DNA from: a virus
Virus record (IMG/VR): IMGVR_UViG_3300032323_001556
Coordinates: 1-27,661 of that record
Reading direction: 5' to 3' (one strand)
Length of the DNA stretch: 27,661 bases
Shown here in pieces: positions 1 through 7,280 of this stretch. Both the position numbers and the translations under genes were made by a program. The notes under the pieces were generated by a model. That model worked only from the letters and a program-made list of their open reading frames with translations. It was not told where the DNA came from and ran no database searches. Every line of letters begins with the position of its first letter. Position 1 is the first letter of the stretch.

Positions 1-364
1 AACCAAGAATTTTACCATTAAAGTTCTCAAGAAACTCTCTATGACTATCTTTCAAACTATGACACTCATCTAGATAAACAATATCATATTCTCTTGGATC
101 ATGTTTGTTTAAACTAAGATAAGTAGTGAAAGTTGCATTTTCAAGTAGTTTTTCTTTACCAAACTTATGTGCATCATGTCTCCATGAAGCAAATATTGAA
201 ATCTTTGGTGCCACAATTAATATATTTAAAAGTGGTGAGTAATTTCTTTCAATATGGAGAAGACCAACACGAGTTTTACCAACTCCTGTTGCTAGGCCCA
301 ATCCACATTTTGTTAAGCCAAGAGTTGCAGTTAGTGCCTCTTGTTGTATTTCTTCTCTATTCAT
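1..364 (-). CDS. SF2 DNA/RNA helicase, N-terminal part (cut by window edge)
   Basis: Reading the minus strand from the ATG at 362-364 gives an open frame that continues past the left edge; 121 residues are visible. Residues 25-31 read ATGVGKT, a Walker A (motif I) loop. Residues 99-102 read DECH after the hydrophobic stretch DIVYL, a motif II/Walker B box. APK at 52-54 fits motif Ia. This is the N-terminal RecA-like domain of a superfamily 2 helicase (DEAD/DEAH or SNF2-like), an ATP-driven nucleic acid translocase. The domain begins almost at residue 1, so there is no long N-terminal extension. It follows the 377-715 gene by 12 bases and is probably co-transcribed with it. Its place in the early arm suggests a replication or recombination role (inference). 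Confidence 0.88.
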   Translation of the reverse strand, partial: MNREEIQQEALTATLGLTKCGLGLATGVGKTRVGLLHIERNYSPLLNILIVAPKISIFASWRHDAHKFGKEKLLENATFTTYLSLNKHDPREYDIVYLDECHSLKDSHREFLENFNGKILG

Positions 365-376
365 AATGTTTGTTTA

Positions 377-715
377 TTAATCTTGATTTTCTTCAATCTC
401 TGTTGTATAAAAATCAATCAATTTATCTAATTGTTGTGCAAAAATTTGTGGTGTGGACAGAAAATCTAAATATTTATATATCACACTATCCATAAAGATA
501 TATGATGTAGGACCTAAATCTTCTACCAATAACTTAAGTTTCTTATAGACTGGCATTAACCAATCCCAAGACTCAGTAAATTTAAGATTTTTAACTGAAC
601 AATTCCTAACCATAGATACTCTAGCATCCATTGATTCAATATCACCATTAAATAGTGCTATTCTTTTGTTTAGTTCAATCTTATCATTGATTTCTTTTTC
701 TTCTCTAGTCATCAT
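377..715 (-). CDS. hypothetical protein, mostly helical
   Basis: This 112-residue protein matches no family I recognise. It is charged at the N terminus (MMTREEKEIND) and looks alpha-helical. No Cys clusters, membrane segments or nucleotide-binding loop are visible. It overlaps the upstream 705-911 gene by 11 bases and lies 12 bases before the helicase start, so the three probably share a transcript. The second Met (residue 2) is an equally good start. Confidence 0.7.
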   Translation of the reverse strand: MMTREEKEINDKIELNKRIALFNGDIESMDARVSMVRNCSVKNLKFTESWDWLMPVYKKLKLLVEDLGPTSYIFMDSVIYKYLDFLSTPQIFAQQLDKLIDFYTTEIEENQD

Positions 716-911
716 CCATACTAATATAACCGGTTACTACACCAATTGGGAAAATAACAATACCAACACCTCTTATGACTTCAGTCTTAAAAGGCTGAGT
801 AAAATTGCATTGAGCTAATAAATATATGTTTCTTGCCCATCCAAAGATGATAAGAAAGTATATAAGTATTGGATAAAACTTAATAAGCATAAGTATTCCT
901 GATTTTTTCAT
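705..911 (-). CDS. small membrane protein
   Basis: A 68-residue protein with two hydrophobic segments, about residues 8-25 (LIKFYPILIYFLIIFGW) and 46-60 (GVGIVIFPIGVVTGY), separated by a short polar loop. It would sit in the cytoplasmic membrane with two passes. It ends inside the start of the next gene (11-base overlap) and starts 5 bases after the HNH gene. The role is unknown; small early-arm membrane proteins in phages are often exclusion or host-modifying factors, but nothing here proves that. Confidence 0.65.
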   Translation of the reverse strand: MKKSGILMLIKFYPILIYFLIIFGWARNIYLLAQCNFTQPFKTEVIRGVGIVIFPIGVVTGYISMDDD

Positions 912-916
912 AATTT

Positions 917-1318
917 TTATTTTAAATAACCTAATTCTCTTGCCTTTGCTGGGTTCTCATGAATCCAGTTATGGCATACACGACAAGTACCTTTCCAAGT
1001 ACTTTGCACCAAGTAAAATGCATCTCTATGAGCTCCAGCATATGTATGGTGAATATCCGTTGCATTATGCATACATCCGGATATTCTTATCACACACAAA
1101 GGATTCTCTGTTAAGTACCTTTCTCTTAGTTTAAGATACTCAGTATCTTTTTGTTTTCTTTTAGCAGAAACACGGGGGATCTCATTTTTTGGTTTCTGTG
1201 TGTTATCTTTGCTTTTGTGGCAACTCCAGCATTGTTGACATAACTTTAATCCCCCTGTTCCACTACTTTTCCAGATTGGTTTCTCTAAACCACATCCATC
1301 ACAAACTTTTAGCTTCAT
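917..1318 (-). CDS. zinc-finger/HNH-type nuclease-like protein
   Basis: This 133-residue protein has two Cys-rich parts. At the N terminus C6-x2-C9 and C27-x2-C30 (with C33) form a zinc-ribbon-like finger. At the C terminus C75 and C82, then IHH at 89-91, and later CRVCHNWIH at 112-120 resemble the beta-beta-alpha metal fold of HNH nucleases, including phage recombination endonucleases of the NinG/Rap kind. A basic linker (about residues 50-70) fits DNA binding. The visible histidines and cysteines support a metal-bound nucleic-acid protein; the nuclease activity is inferred. Its start overlaps the end of the 1299-1811 gene by 20 bases. Confidence 0.7.
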   Translation of the reverse strand: MKLKVCDGCGLEKPIWKSSGTGGLKLCQQCWSCHKSKDNTQKPKNEIPRVSAKRKQKDTEYLKLRERYLTENPLCVIRISGCMHNATDIHHTYAGAHRDAFYLVQSTWKGTCRVCHNWIHENPAKARELGYLK

Positions 1319-1811
1319 ATTTTGTCTTTACTGTTTGGTTAGGATTCTTCTCTAAACTTAAAAAGTTTTTAGGAAGCACTCCTTCAGCAATAAAGATACT
1401 AATAATTTGTTCTTTTGAGATGTTTAAATCTTTAAAAGTTAAATCATTTATAACTTTACCATCTGTTTCTGTTTCAGACAATAAGAACTCAGTTATTGGA
1501 CTTTTTGGAAACAATGTTTGAAAGATAAAATTGCTTTTGGCAATAGTAACCTCTTGCTTAAACTTATTAAGTATAGCTTGAGCTTTCTTGTAAACACTGA
1601 TTACTCTCTGTTTTTTCTTACCACACATTGCGGCAATCTCAGACTGAGTTAATGCATTAAGACCATACAATGCTCTTTTATACAAATAGTTTTGGTACTG
1701 TGAGTATCCATCAAATTCATACTGCATAACAGTAGGTCTTTGGTTTCTTAATTGATAGTTTTCAATTCTTCCTGAATACTCGAATTTTTGATTTCTGTTT
1801 GATTTTTCCAT
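1299..1811 (-). CDS. hypothetical protein with a helix-turn-helix-like segment
   Basis: This is a 170-residue protein. The segment at about 55-75 (LTQSEIAAMCGKKKQRVISV) has the spacing of a helix-turn-helix: a helix, a short turn at MCG, and a basic recognition helix. The N terminus (about 1-35) is polar and rich in Asn, Gln and Arg. The C-terminal half is not recognised. A DNA-binding regulator or replication accessory role is possible, but the full-length family is unknown to me. It is the first gene after a terminator (1838-1865) and overlaps the HNH gene. Confidence 0.65.
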   Translation of the reverse strand: MEKSNRNQKFEYSGRIENYQLRNQRPTVMQYEFDGYSQYQNYLYKRALYGLNALTQSEIAAMCGKKKQRVISVYKKAQAILNKFKQEVTIAKSNFIFQTLFPKSPITEFLLSETETDGKVINDLTFKDLNISKEQIISIFIAEGVLPKNFLSLEKNPNQTVKTKYEAKSL

Positions 1812-1837
1812 GATATATACAATTTACATTTAATAAA

Positions 1838-1865
1838 ATAAAAAAGGGAGAATTGCTCCTCCCTT
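1838..1865 (-). terminator. rho-independent terminator
   Basis: The minus strand carries a perfect 7-bp stem, AAGGGAG (1859-1865) with CTCCCTT (1844-1850), and an 8-base loop. It runs into a T-rich tail. It lies 20 bases past the stop of the 1885-2349 gene and before the 1811 start, so it would end or attenuate that transcript. Confidence 0.75.
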
Positions 1866-1884
1866 ACACTTTAAACAATTAACC

Positions 1885-2349
1885 TTATAGATTAAAATCA
1901 GCACTTGGCTTAATGGCAGACTCTTTCTTTTCTGCTGTATAAGCTTCAGTAATATCTTCACCATTTGTATGTTGAATCAATTGATCTTCTGCATCTGTAA
2001 ATACAGTATAGAAATGTTTTCTATAGATCTTTTTACCATCTTTGGTACATACAATTCCTGTTTGACCAGCAACTTTAAGGTCCAAATCAGGTTTTGACAC
2101 ATTGAACGGTTCTGTTTGTTCTACAATTACTACCTTACCAGGTAACTCAAGACCTTCATAGAAGCCTGCTTTCTTAAGATCTTCAATAGTACCAGGTATT
2201 AATGCTGATACATTCTTTCTTCTTAAGAAACCTTTGCTGTCAAATAAACTTCTTTCTTGTTCTACACGAATATAACCATATTCATCATTTTTTGAGGTAT
2301 GAATTACTCCTCCTGTGCTATTTCCAAGCACAATTGTTTTACCGTCCAT
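1885..2349 (-). CDS. hypothetical protein (possible ssDNA-binding-type protein)
   Basis: A 154-residue soluble protein that I do not firmly recognise. The first 120 residues look beta-rich (alternating hydrophobic strands with Gly turns, e.g. TIVLGNSTGGVIHT, YGYIRVEQ, GKVVIVEQ). They are followed by a charged linker and a C-terminal end SADFNL. A beta core plus a flexible tail ending in an acidic-aromatic motif resembles phage single-stranded-DNA-binding proteins, and the location beside helicase and nuclease genes fits, but this is only shape and context. A terminator follows. Confidence 0.6.
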   Translation of the reverse strand: MDGKTIVLGNSTGGVIHTSKNDEYGYIRVEQERSLFDSKGFLRRKNVSALIPGTIEDLKKAGFYEGLELPGKVVIVEQTEPFNVSKPDLDLKVAGQTGIVCTKDGKKIYRKHFYTVFTDAEDQLIQHTNGEDITEAYTAEKKESAIKPSADFNL

Positions 2350-2381
2350 AAAATTTTTAATTGATTGTTACTTTATTCTTC

Positions 2382-2651
2382 TTAGTCTTCTAAGGTATTT
2401 CCTAGATCAATGATTTCATCAAATGGAATATCATCATCTATACTTTTATCATAACTATCATCATCTACAAGATAATCAAAGTCATAATAGTGTTCTTTGC
2501 TGTTTTGAACAACAGCTGAATCTGTGAAAGGATTTGGTGCGTAATCACCTCCATCAATAGACATAAAGTATTGAATATCAAGGTCAGTTAATTCTAAAAA
2601 CTGATCTATTGTCAAATAAATTACTTTTCCATTTGGGAGTTGATACAACAT
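2382..2651 (-). CDS. small acidic hypothetical protein
   Basis: An 89-residue, very acidic protein. The N-terminal half (LPNGKVIYLTIDQFLELTDLDIQ) looks like a compact folded domain. The C-terminal half is rich in Asp (VDDDSYDKSIDDDIPFDEII) and probably extended. Similar short acidic proteins with an N-terminal L-P-N-G-K pattern seem familiar from Bacteroidota phages, but I cannot name a function. A roughly 90-base AT-rich leader separates it from the terminator upstream, so it may start its own transcript. Confidence 0.68.
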   Translation of the reverse strand: MLYQLPNGKVIYLTIDQFLELTDLDIQYFMSIDGGDYAPNPFTDSAVVQNSKEHYYDFDYLVDDDSYDKSIDDDIPFDEIIDLGNTLED

Positions 2652-2741
2652 TATAGATAAATAAAGTTTAGTAAATGTATAACATTATCTTTTATTTATC
2701 TTGTATACATTGATTAATTTTAACATTATATAGCTACGTAT

Positions 2742-2772
2742 GAAAAAAGGGATGAAATATCACCCCCTTTTC
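2742..2772 (-). terminator. rho-independent terminator
   Basis: On the minus strand the stem AAAAG-GGGTGA pairs with TCATCCC-TTTT (one G-U pair, one bulge) around a TATT loop and continues into TTTTTT. It lies about 40 bases past the stop of the 2812-3228 gene and closes the small-gene cluster running from about 4.09 kb. Confidence 0.75.
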
Positions 2773-2811
2773 TCATATCAGGAAAAAGCATATTCACAGA
2801 AATATACTACG

Positions 2812-3228
2812 TTAAAATTCTTCAAAAATTGTCAAGTGATCATGATGACAGTAACTTGTACCTGCTTCTTTTTTACCATTATTAACATTCTGAAATGATA
2901 TTGTATAGTTAGAATTTTCATGATAACCTCTGAAATCCATAACTGTTACAAGAACTAACCCATCATTTATTAAACCTGCTTCATTCATTCCTTTAATATC
3001 AGCAGTATATGAAAGATAAGTATAGTTTATATAACACAATGTACCATTTGGAATAGGCTCAAACAACTTGTTTCCTAAATGTAATTTAAATAAATGATTA
3101 CATGCAGGATATGATGAACCAACTTGATAAGTAAGCAGTTTTACAATTTCTTCTGCATTAGGATGAACTATTATCTGGGACAATAACCTTCCTATATCAG
3201 TTTCATCATAGTTTACAGATATATTCAT
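2812..3228 (-). CDS. hypothetical protein
   Basis: A 138-residue protein of unknown family. The composition is soluble and mixed alpha/beta. A cluster of His near the end (CHHDHLTIFEEF) could bind metal, but no known motif is complete. It starts two bases after the stop of the 3231-3467 gene and is followed by a terminator, so it is the last gene of a four-gene group (4091-3813, 3808-3467, 3467-3231, 3228-2812). Confidence 0.65.
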   Translation of the reverse strand: MNISVNYDETDIGRLLSQIIVHPNAEEIVKLLTYQVGSSYPACNHLFKLHLGNKLFEPIPNGTLCYINYTYLSYTADIKGMNEAGLINDGLVLVTVMDFRGYHENSNYTISFQNVNNGKKEAGTSYCHHDHLTIFEEF

Positions 3229-3230
3229 GA

Positions 3231-3467
3231 CTAATCATTTCTTTGCCTATAATCAAGCAATTTGTTAAACAACTCATGATTAAATGTTGTAAACCATTTA
3301 AAGTTACAACACTTAGCACCTATTTGTACTCTGCCTTCTGTATCATTTGGAAGACATGTAGATTTGATACCACCAGATAGAATTCTGGCAGTACCTTTCT
3401 CTTCTACTACAATGTCAGACTTTAAATCAAAGCCTAACACTGAACTGATGGTATACTGATCTTTCAT
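3231..3467 (-). CDS. small hypothetical protein
   Basis: A 78-residue protein, family unknown. It has two adjacent Cys (IGAKCCNFKW) and looks beta-rich for the first 60 residues. Its ATG overlaps the last base of the upstream stop (TAATG at 3467), an arrangement that suggests coupled translation with the 3467-3808 gene. Confidence 0.62.
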   Translation of the reverse strand: MKDQYTISSVLGFDLKSDIVVEEKGTARILSGGIKSTCLPNDTEGRVQIGAKCCNFKWFTTFNHELFNKLLDYRQRND

Positions 3468-3808
3468 TACTTTCCAAATAATTCTTTTAACATTCCTTCC
3501 ATGCCTGATCTACCAGCTTCCATTTTCTTTAGTTCAATAATTCTATGAAACATAAAGAAAACCATAGTAACTTCATTCATGTGTTTACAATGACCAAGTA
3601 TTTGTTGAATCATGTCTGTGACTTTATCTTTTTCATTCCATGACTCACTACATGCTTTAGCCAATTCTTCTGCTCTCTCATTGGTAATACCAAGAGTTTC
3701 GTGCATTAAATCTGTATCTTCATTGATGATACACAATTTAAACTCACCCTCTTGCGGGTAAGTTTTAACTTCTTTCTTTTTCTTGAATACTTTTCCTAAT
3801 AAATTCAT
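3467..3808 (-). CDS. hypothetical helical protein
   Basis: The chosen start is the ATG at 3806-3808 (MNLLGKVFKKKKEV), 4 bases past the upstream stop. An ATG at 3838 would add ten residues but overlap the previous gene by 26 bases. The 113-residue product has a basic N-terminal patch, then helical segments (ITNERAEELAKAC, VTDMIQQILGHCKHM) and a Met-rich hydrophobic helix (VTMVFFMFHRI). No family is recognised. The tight spacing puts it in the group ending at 2812. Confidence 0.65.
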   Translation of the reverse strand: MNLLGKVFKKKKEVKTYPQEGEFKLCIINEDTDLMHETLGITNERAEELAKACSESWNEKDKVTDMIQQILGHCKHMNEVTMVFFMFHRIIELKKMEAGRSGMEGMLKELFGK

Positions 3809-3812
3809 GATC

Positions 3813-4091
3813 TTAGTTTTTAAGTGATTTTTTAACACTTGGTTTACCCCACTGAGCTAACCATTTTGCAGCATTACCGGATCTGATCCACTCTACTCTT
3901 GCTTGAGCAACTTTCAATCTGTCTTCTGCTGTCTTAGCATAGATAGATTTATCCAAGTTTACTTTAGTATCTAAAGCATTTGTTTCTGCAAGTACTTTCA
4001 TTCTTTCTCCATGACCTGCACCTGCTCCATCATACTTTGGAGTTGTTCTTGTTACCACTCTTGTGGCAAAGTTTAAATTTAACTTTGACAT
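3813..4091 (-). CDS. small basic hypothetical protein
   Basis: A 92-residue protein rich in Lys, Arg and Ala and low in hydrophobics. It has a Gly-rich stretch (DGAGAGHGERMKV) and a likely C-terminal helix (AEDRLKVAQARVEWIRSGNAAKW). It may bind nucleic acid or another phage protein, but no family is recognised. It is the first gene of its group; the leader ends in the A-rich segment CAAATACAATG with a TAnnTTTG-like box at 4114-4121. Confidence 0.65.
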   Translation of the reverse strand: MSKLNLNFATRVVTRTTPKYDGAGAGHGERMKVLAETNALDTKVNLDKSIYAKTAEDRLKVAQARVEWIRSGNAAKWLAQWGKPSVKKSLKN

Positions 4092-4113
4092 TGTATTTGA
4101 TTTTAATTGTTTA

Positions 4114-4121
4114 CAAATTTA
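4114..4121 (-). promoter_or_regulatory. possible host-type -7 promoter box (TAAATTTG)
   Basis: The minus strand reads TAAATTTG, matching the Bacteroidota -7 consensus TAnnTTTG, 22 bases before the 4091 start. No TTTG or TTG sits at the usual 19-21 base spacing upstream, so this is a weak call. Confidence 0.35.
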
Positions 4122-4169
4122 TAAAAAATGCTGTCTTTCCAGCTGTCATCAATTCCATCACTGATTGGT

Positions 4170-4249
4170 AGTCAGAGTAAGTATCACCCTACTCTGACTT
4201 AGTACATGTCTAGCTCCATGTACTAGGGTTGAGTCCAAATTGAACCCTA
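4170..4249 (-). repeat. three contiguous perfect hairpins
   Basis: Three inverted repeats lie end to end without spacers. The first is AGTCAGAGTA (4170-4179) with TACTCTGACT (4190-4199), 10 bp with a 10-base loop. The second is TAGTACATG (4200-4208) with CATGTACTA (4217-4225), 9 bp with an 8-base loop. The third is TAGGGTT (4224-4230) with AACCCTA (4243-4249), whose outer two bases overlap the second. The last arm contains the stop codon of the 4247-4627 gene. No run of T follows any of them, so they do not look like simple terminators. They may be a structured 3' UTR, an RNA-stability or processing element, or a protein-binding site. Confidence 0.8.
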
Positions 4250-4627
4250 AGCTTTTTTGAACTTATTCTCAATGATTCTCTTTGTCAAAGATATAGAGTA
4301 TTCAACATCTTCTGCTGTCAAAGACCCTGTATTTCCATAAACTTGCTCACAATGATAAGTAATCATGTTTAAACATCTTTCTGTCTCTTTGGCAAGTTCT
4401 CTGAACTTATCTTCAGCTCTGATTGCTTTTTCTTCAGCTTCATTAGCTATTTGACGTGCTTCAATTTGTCCTGCAATTGCTGCAGTTGCTAATTCTGTTA
4501 ACTGTTCAACTTGTTGTTCTAAAACTTCTACTGATTTAGAAGATTCTTGTTCAGTTTTCACTTTTTTAGTGTACTGTCTTTTTGGTTTAACTTCTTCCTT
4601 GATGAAGTTTTTTCTTGGTCTACCCAT
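4247..4627 (-). CDS. coiled-coil protein with AT-hook-like N terminus
   Basis: A 126-residue protein. Residues 2-5 (GRPRK) match the core of an AT-hook, and the following 25 residues are strongly basic (KPKRQYTKKVK), so the N terminus probably contacts AT-rich DNA or RNA. Residues about 30-90 form a long amphipathic helix rich in Glu, Ala and Gln (VEQLTELATAAIAGQIEARQ), a likely coiled coil. Function unknown; a DNA-binding oligomer in the early arm is an inference. Its stop codon lies in the third of three tandem hairpins. Confidence 0.65.
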   Translation of the reverse strand: MGRPRKNFIKEEVKPKRQYTKKVKTEQESSKSVEVLEQQVEQLTELATAAIAGQIEARQIANEAEEKAIRAEDKFRELAKETERCLNMITYHCEQVYGNTGSLTAEDVEYSISLTKRIIENKFKKA

Positions 4628-4650
4628 TTTTACTTGTGTTTAATTAAAAC

Positions 4651-4920
4651 TTATTCTTCTGTGCCTAAACTTAGCCAGTAATTCTCTTCCCGCAACCAGA
4701 CTTCTCCAATAAAACCATCTGGTTTTAAAACAACTCTGACATTAGAAAATTCAATCTCAATTTGATCTTGAATCCTTCTAATATCAACCGGAGTTTCTTT
4801 ATGTGTTTTGATTACATTTTTTACATGTCTTCTTTCAGACCATGTAAATCCTTTCATGGACTGACCATAAAACTTACTAGTAAATCCTACTAGTAGCATA
4901 CTGAGTATTATCATCTTCAT
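4651..4920 (-). CDS. small exported protein with signal peptide
   Basis: An 89-residue protein starting with a typical signal peptide: Lys at position 2, a hydrophobic core (MIILSMLLVGFTSKFYG), and a likely cleavage site before QS at about 20-21. The mature part is about 70 residues, basic at first (WSERRHVKNVIKTHKE), then probably beta-strands. It would act in the periplasm. It overlaps the upstream membrane-anchored gene by four bases (ATGA), so the two are coupled and may work together across the inner membrane. Confidence 0.68.
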   Translation of the reverse strand: MKMIILSMLLVGFTSKFYGQSMKGFTWSERRHVKNVIKTHKETPVDIRRIQDQIEIEFSNVRVVLKPDGFIGEVWLREENYWLSLGTEE

Positions 4921-5168
4921 CTTGTTAATACTATATAGATAAATGCTCCTAAGATAACTGCACTAGCAGCATATAGAGTATATCGGAACCATAAAAGATT
5001 CTTCTCTATCTCTAATCTCTCTAAGAGTACCATGATTTCATACTCAGTATCATTTACTGCCTGAGTAACCATATCTGCATCTGTTGCAGGATGATTACTA
5101 TAGAGCATCTCATGCTTGTATTGCTCTAATTCCTTAATTTTCTGTGTGATTTTCTTTTTCTCTGACAT
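4917..5168 (-). CDS. coiled-coil protein with C-terminal membrane anchor
   Basis: The start at 5168 (MSEKKKITQK) is preferred because it follows the A-rich leader AAAACAAAATACA and clears the upstream stop; an ATG at 5186 would add six residues and overlap the previous gene. The product has 83 residues: a Lys/Glu-rich helix (about 1-60) and one membrane segment near the C terminus (YAASAVILGAFIYIVL) ending in TR. That is a tail-anchored layout with the coil in the cytoplasm. It overlaps the exported-protein gene by 4 bases. Function unknown. Confidence 0.66.
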   Translation of the reverse strand: MSEKKKITQKIKELEQYKHEMLYSNHPATDADMVTQAVNDTEYEIMVLLERLEIEKNLLWFRYTLYAASAVILGAFIYIVLTR

Positions 5169-5179
5169 TGTATTTTGTT

Positions 5180-6277
5180 TTAACATGCTAATACATGTTG
5201 ATTAATAAATAATGAGTTCTTTCCATATTCAGATTTTAACCATTGTTGAACATAATTTTTATGCTCTTGGTCAATTTGAGTATTTCTAGGACCATACATC
5301 TGATCTATTACAGGATAATATTCATGCATCTTTACTCCTACTGTAGCTCTAACACCTTCTCTATCATATTTAAAAACATAATAGTTTTTGTCTCTTACAC
5401 TTCTTTCATAGTTAGTATAAACACAGTGTTTCATTGTAGTACCTTCTTCAAACAACTCAATGTTACTTTTGATAAGACTAATACCTTCAGGTGTTTCAAT
5501 TTCAGGATAGTTGTAATCAACAGGTTGGATAGATTTTATAGCCATACCCATTAATTCTCTAGTCCATTCAGCATGAACTTCCTTCATTCTAGTCTCTGAC
5601 CACTTAAGATTTACTTTTCTATCAAGCATTTCAGCTTGAGTAAATAAATCTTCAAGTTCACCATTGTACCTAGTAGTTCTTTGTTTTGCTACATGTTCTA
5701 GACCTTCATTAGGATTAGTAGCATATAATATATACTTTTTAAATCCTTTTGGTGAATTAAATTCATTTTCCATGAATGTTTTGTAAAACAATTCAGGTGA
5801 TAAGTCTAGATTCTTGTAAGGACTAGTCTTAAGATATGCTTTAACATAATCTCTTGGATTAGTAATCTTACCCTTAATCATATTCTGAAGCATTGTCTTG
5901 TTTAACAATGTCTTTAATGAATATGACAAAGCATCAAACCAATCCAATTTAAAGAACTGAATAATATCAGGTAATATTGTACCTTCTAATATCTGAATAG
6001 AATTACCAAACCAAATCTTAATGGTTTTCTTTTCTTTGTCAAAGCTAACACCTGCTTTATTACTATTTAAGTAGAAAAGCCTGTTGTTTTCAAATCTCGG
6101 GACTCTATTACTGTTACACCAATAGACATGTGTATCAGTTTCTTTTCTATTTGTAGTAGAAAAACCATAGATTTCCCCTTTATAAAACAAATATCTCTGC
6201 ACTTCTACAGGCATTGCTTTATATTCTTCCATTTTTTCTAGAGTTAATTGCCCTGTAATAACTGTTTTAATTTCCAT
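5180..6277 (-). CDS. PcfJ-like domain protein
   Basis: The ATG at 6275-6277 is chosen (MEIKTVITG); the frame extends to 6325, but only from a TTG and through a probable leader. The product has 365 residues. Residues about 275-345 match the PcfJ-like pattern I know from plasmid and phage proteins: an acidic-Gly stretch and MKHCV (282-286), a Tyr/Lys segment, then a strand with DQMYGPRN (325-332) and a helix to the end. The N-terminal 270 residues are not recognised. PcfJ was first named in a conjugative plasmid and its biochemical role is not settled, so no activity is assigned. It ends 11 bases before the 5168 start. Confidence 0.72.
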   Translation of the reverse strand: MEIKTVITGQLTLEKMEEYKAMPVEVQRYLFYKGEIYGFSTTNRKETDTHVYWCNSNRVPRFENNRLFYLNSNKAGVSFDKEKKTIKIWFGNSIQILEGTILPDIIQFFKLDWFDALSYSLKTLLNKTMLQNMIKGKITNPRDYVKAYLKTSPYKNLDLSPELFYKTFMENEFNSPKGFKKYILYATNPNEGLEHVAKQRTTRYNGELEDLFTQAEMLDRKVNLKWSETRMKEVHAEWTRELMGMAIKSIQPVDYNYPEIETPEGISLIKSNIELFEEGTTMKHCVYTNYERSVRDKNYYVFKYDREGVRATVGVKMHEYYPVIDQMYGPRNTQIDQEHKNYVQQWLKSEYGKNSLFINQHVLAC

Positions 6278-6340
6278 TTTTAAGTATATTTTTAAGTGTA
6301 CAATAATAATTAGAGAGCCTTTCAACTCTCCAATATATAG

Positions 6341-6616
6341 CTAATATCCTTCACTGCATTGTTGACACATGTGAACTTCATCACACTGACATGTTAATGC
6401 CGGATCAATACTGTGTAACATTGCCATATCAGCATGTTCACTAGCAATATCTCCATGTACCTGAAATTTAGGTTTAGAGACCGGCTTAACTTTAATACTC
6501 TTAACAATTAACTTAAGAGTATTTCTTAGATGAGTGACATCCATATCATCAATGGATATTCTTTGACCATTTTTCATGGTCCAATAAACTGTTTCCATAT
6601 TTATAATTTTAGACAT
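6341..6616 (-). CDS. small protein with C-terminal Cys-rich motif
   Basis: A 91-residue protein. The N-terminal part (VYWTMKNGQRISIDDMDVTH) looks like a beta hairpin and helix; the last 16 residues carry CQCDEVHMCQQC, a pair of C-x-C and C-x2-C that could bind zinc. The start at 6616 follows the upstream stop directly; a second Met at residue 7 is also possible. Family unknown. Confidence 0.65.
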   Translation of the reverse strand: MSKIINMETVYWTMKNGQRISIDDMDVTHLRNTLKLIVKSIKVKPVSKPKFQVHGDIASEHADMAMLHSIDPALTCQCDEVHMCQQCSEGY

Positions 6617-6913
6617 TTATAATTTCCAATACGAAAAATGCTTATTGCATTTAGTACATTTATAAGGCATTGGTGTTAATTTTGGATCATTTGACACAGC
6701 ATCATTCTCTATAACATTATGTTCACAATCCCATTGGAACATCCATGTAATTGCACTTTGTAATGAGTCACATGCTACTCCATAACCATCATCATCCATT
6801 CTTCTTGGACTAAACAATCTGTTGTACTTTGATTCAGGATCCGGTCCTTCAATTACTTTTCTTGGTTCTCCATTAGGAAGTGTCACAAGATGTACTTTTG
6901 TTCCTCTGTTCAT
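6617..6913 (-). CDS. small protein with C-terminal zinc-ribbon half-site
   Basis: A 98-residue protein ending in YKCTKCNKHFSYWKL: C-x2-C followed by His, typical of one knuckle of a zinc ribbon. An earlier C-x-H (DCEHNVI, about residue 63) could complete the site. The first 40 residues are charged and rich in Pro and Arg. It is the first gene downstream of the 6914-7280 non-coding tract and abuts the 6616 gene. Function unknown. Confidence 0.66.
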   Translation of the reverse strand: MNRGTKVHLVTLPNGEPRKVIEGPDPESKYNRLFSPRRMDDDGYGVACDSLQSAITWMFQWDCEHNVIENDAVSNDPKLTPMPYKCTKCNKHFSYWKL

Positions 6914-7280
6914 AGTTTTAAGTTAATTAATTACTAGTAAAACAGTTGTAATAACAAATAGAACTTAAAGTCTATCACATTCTACCAAATACATGGTGTT
7001 ATCTGTGGCTATTACAATTGTTAAATACCCTTTGCACTCAGTTATAATACAGTTTTCACAAAACATGGTTTTACATAGTCACTATGACTATGAAGGTCTG
7101 CACCTCATGATGTTTGTCACTATTATTACAACTGCCTGACCTTGGGAATCAGGAATGGTGCATTACTATAATGTTGTAACTCTATTATACTCTAGGTGGC
7201 CATCCAGCTTCCTCCACTGTCACATGAGCATACAATAGTTTTCACAAGTTATTTAAGCTTGCTATTACAACATTAAATGG
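6914..7280 (-). ncRNA. 367-base non-coding tract with nested inverted repeats (RNA candidate)
   Basis: No open frame of useful length is present on either strand. Several inverted repeats are exact. TTATTACAACTG near 7122-7134 pairs with CAGTTGTAATAA at 6933-6944. AATGTTGTAA near 7171-7180 pairs with TTACAACATT near 7264-7273. CATAGTCA (7074-7081) and TGACTATG (7085-7092) form a perfect 8-bp stem with loop CTA. CCTGA (7135-7139) pairs with TCAGG (7149-7153). On the minus strand the block TTGTGAAAACT occurs twice (about 7051-7061 and 7231-7241). The layout suggests one or two large folded RNAs or a long structured leader for the 6913 gene. It has no tRNA features. Confidence 0.5.

Noticed and set aside
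940-1521. Plus-strand frames over the HNH and helix-turn-helix genes
   Set aside because: They lie opposite longer minus-strand genes with recognisable motifs and have no supporting signals.
6299-6331. GAGAG/CTCTC hairpin before the PcfJ-like gene as a terminator
   Set aside because: The stem is only 5 bp and is followed by TAATTATTATT rather than a T run; too weak to call.
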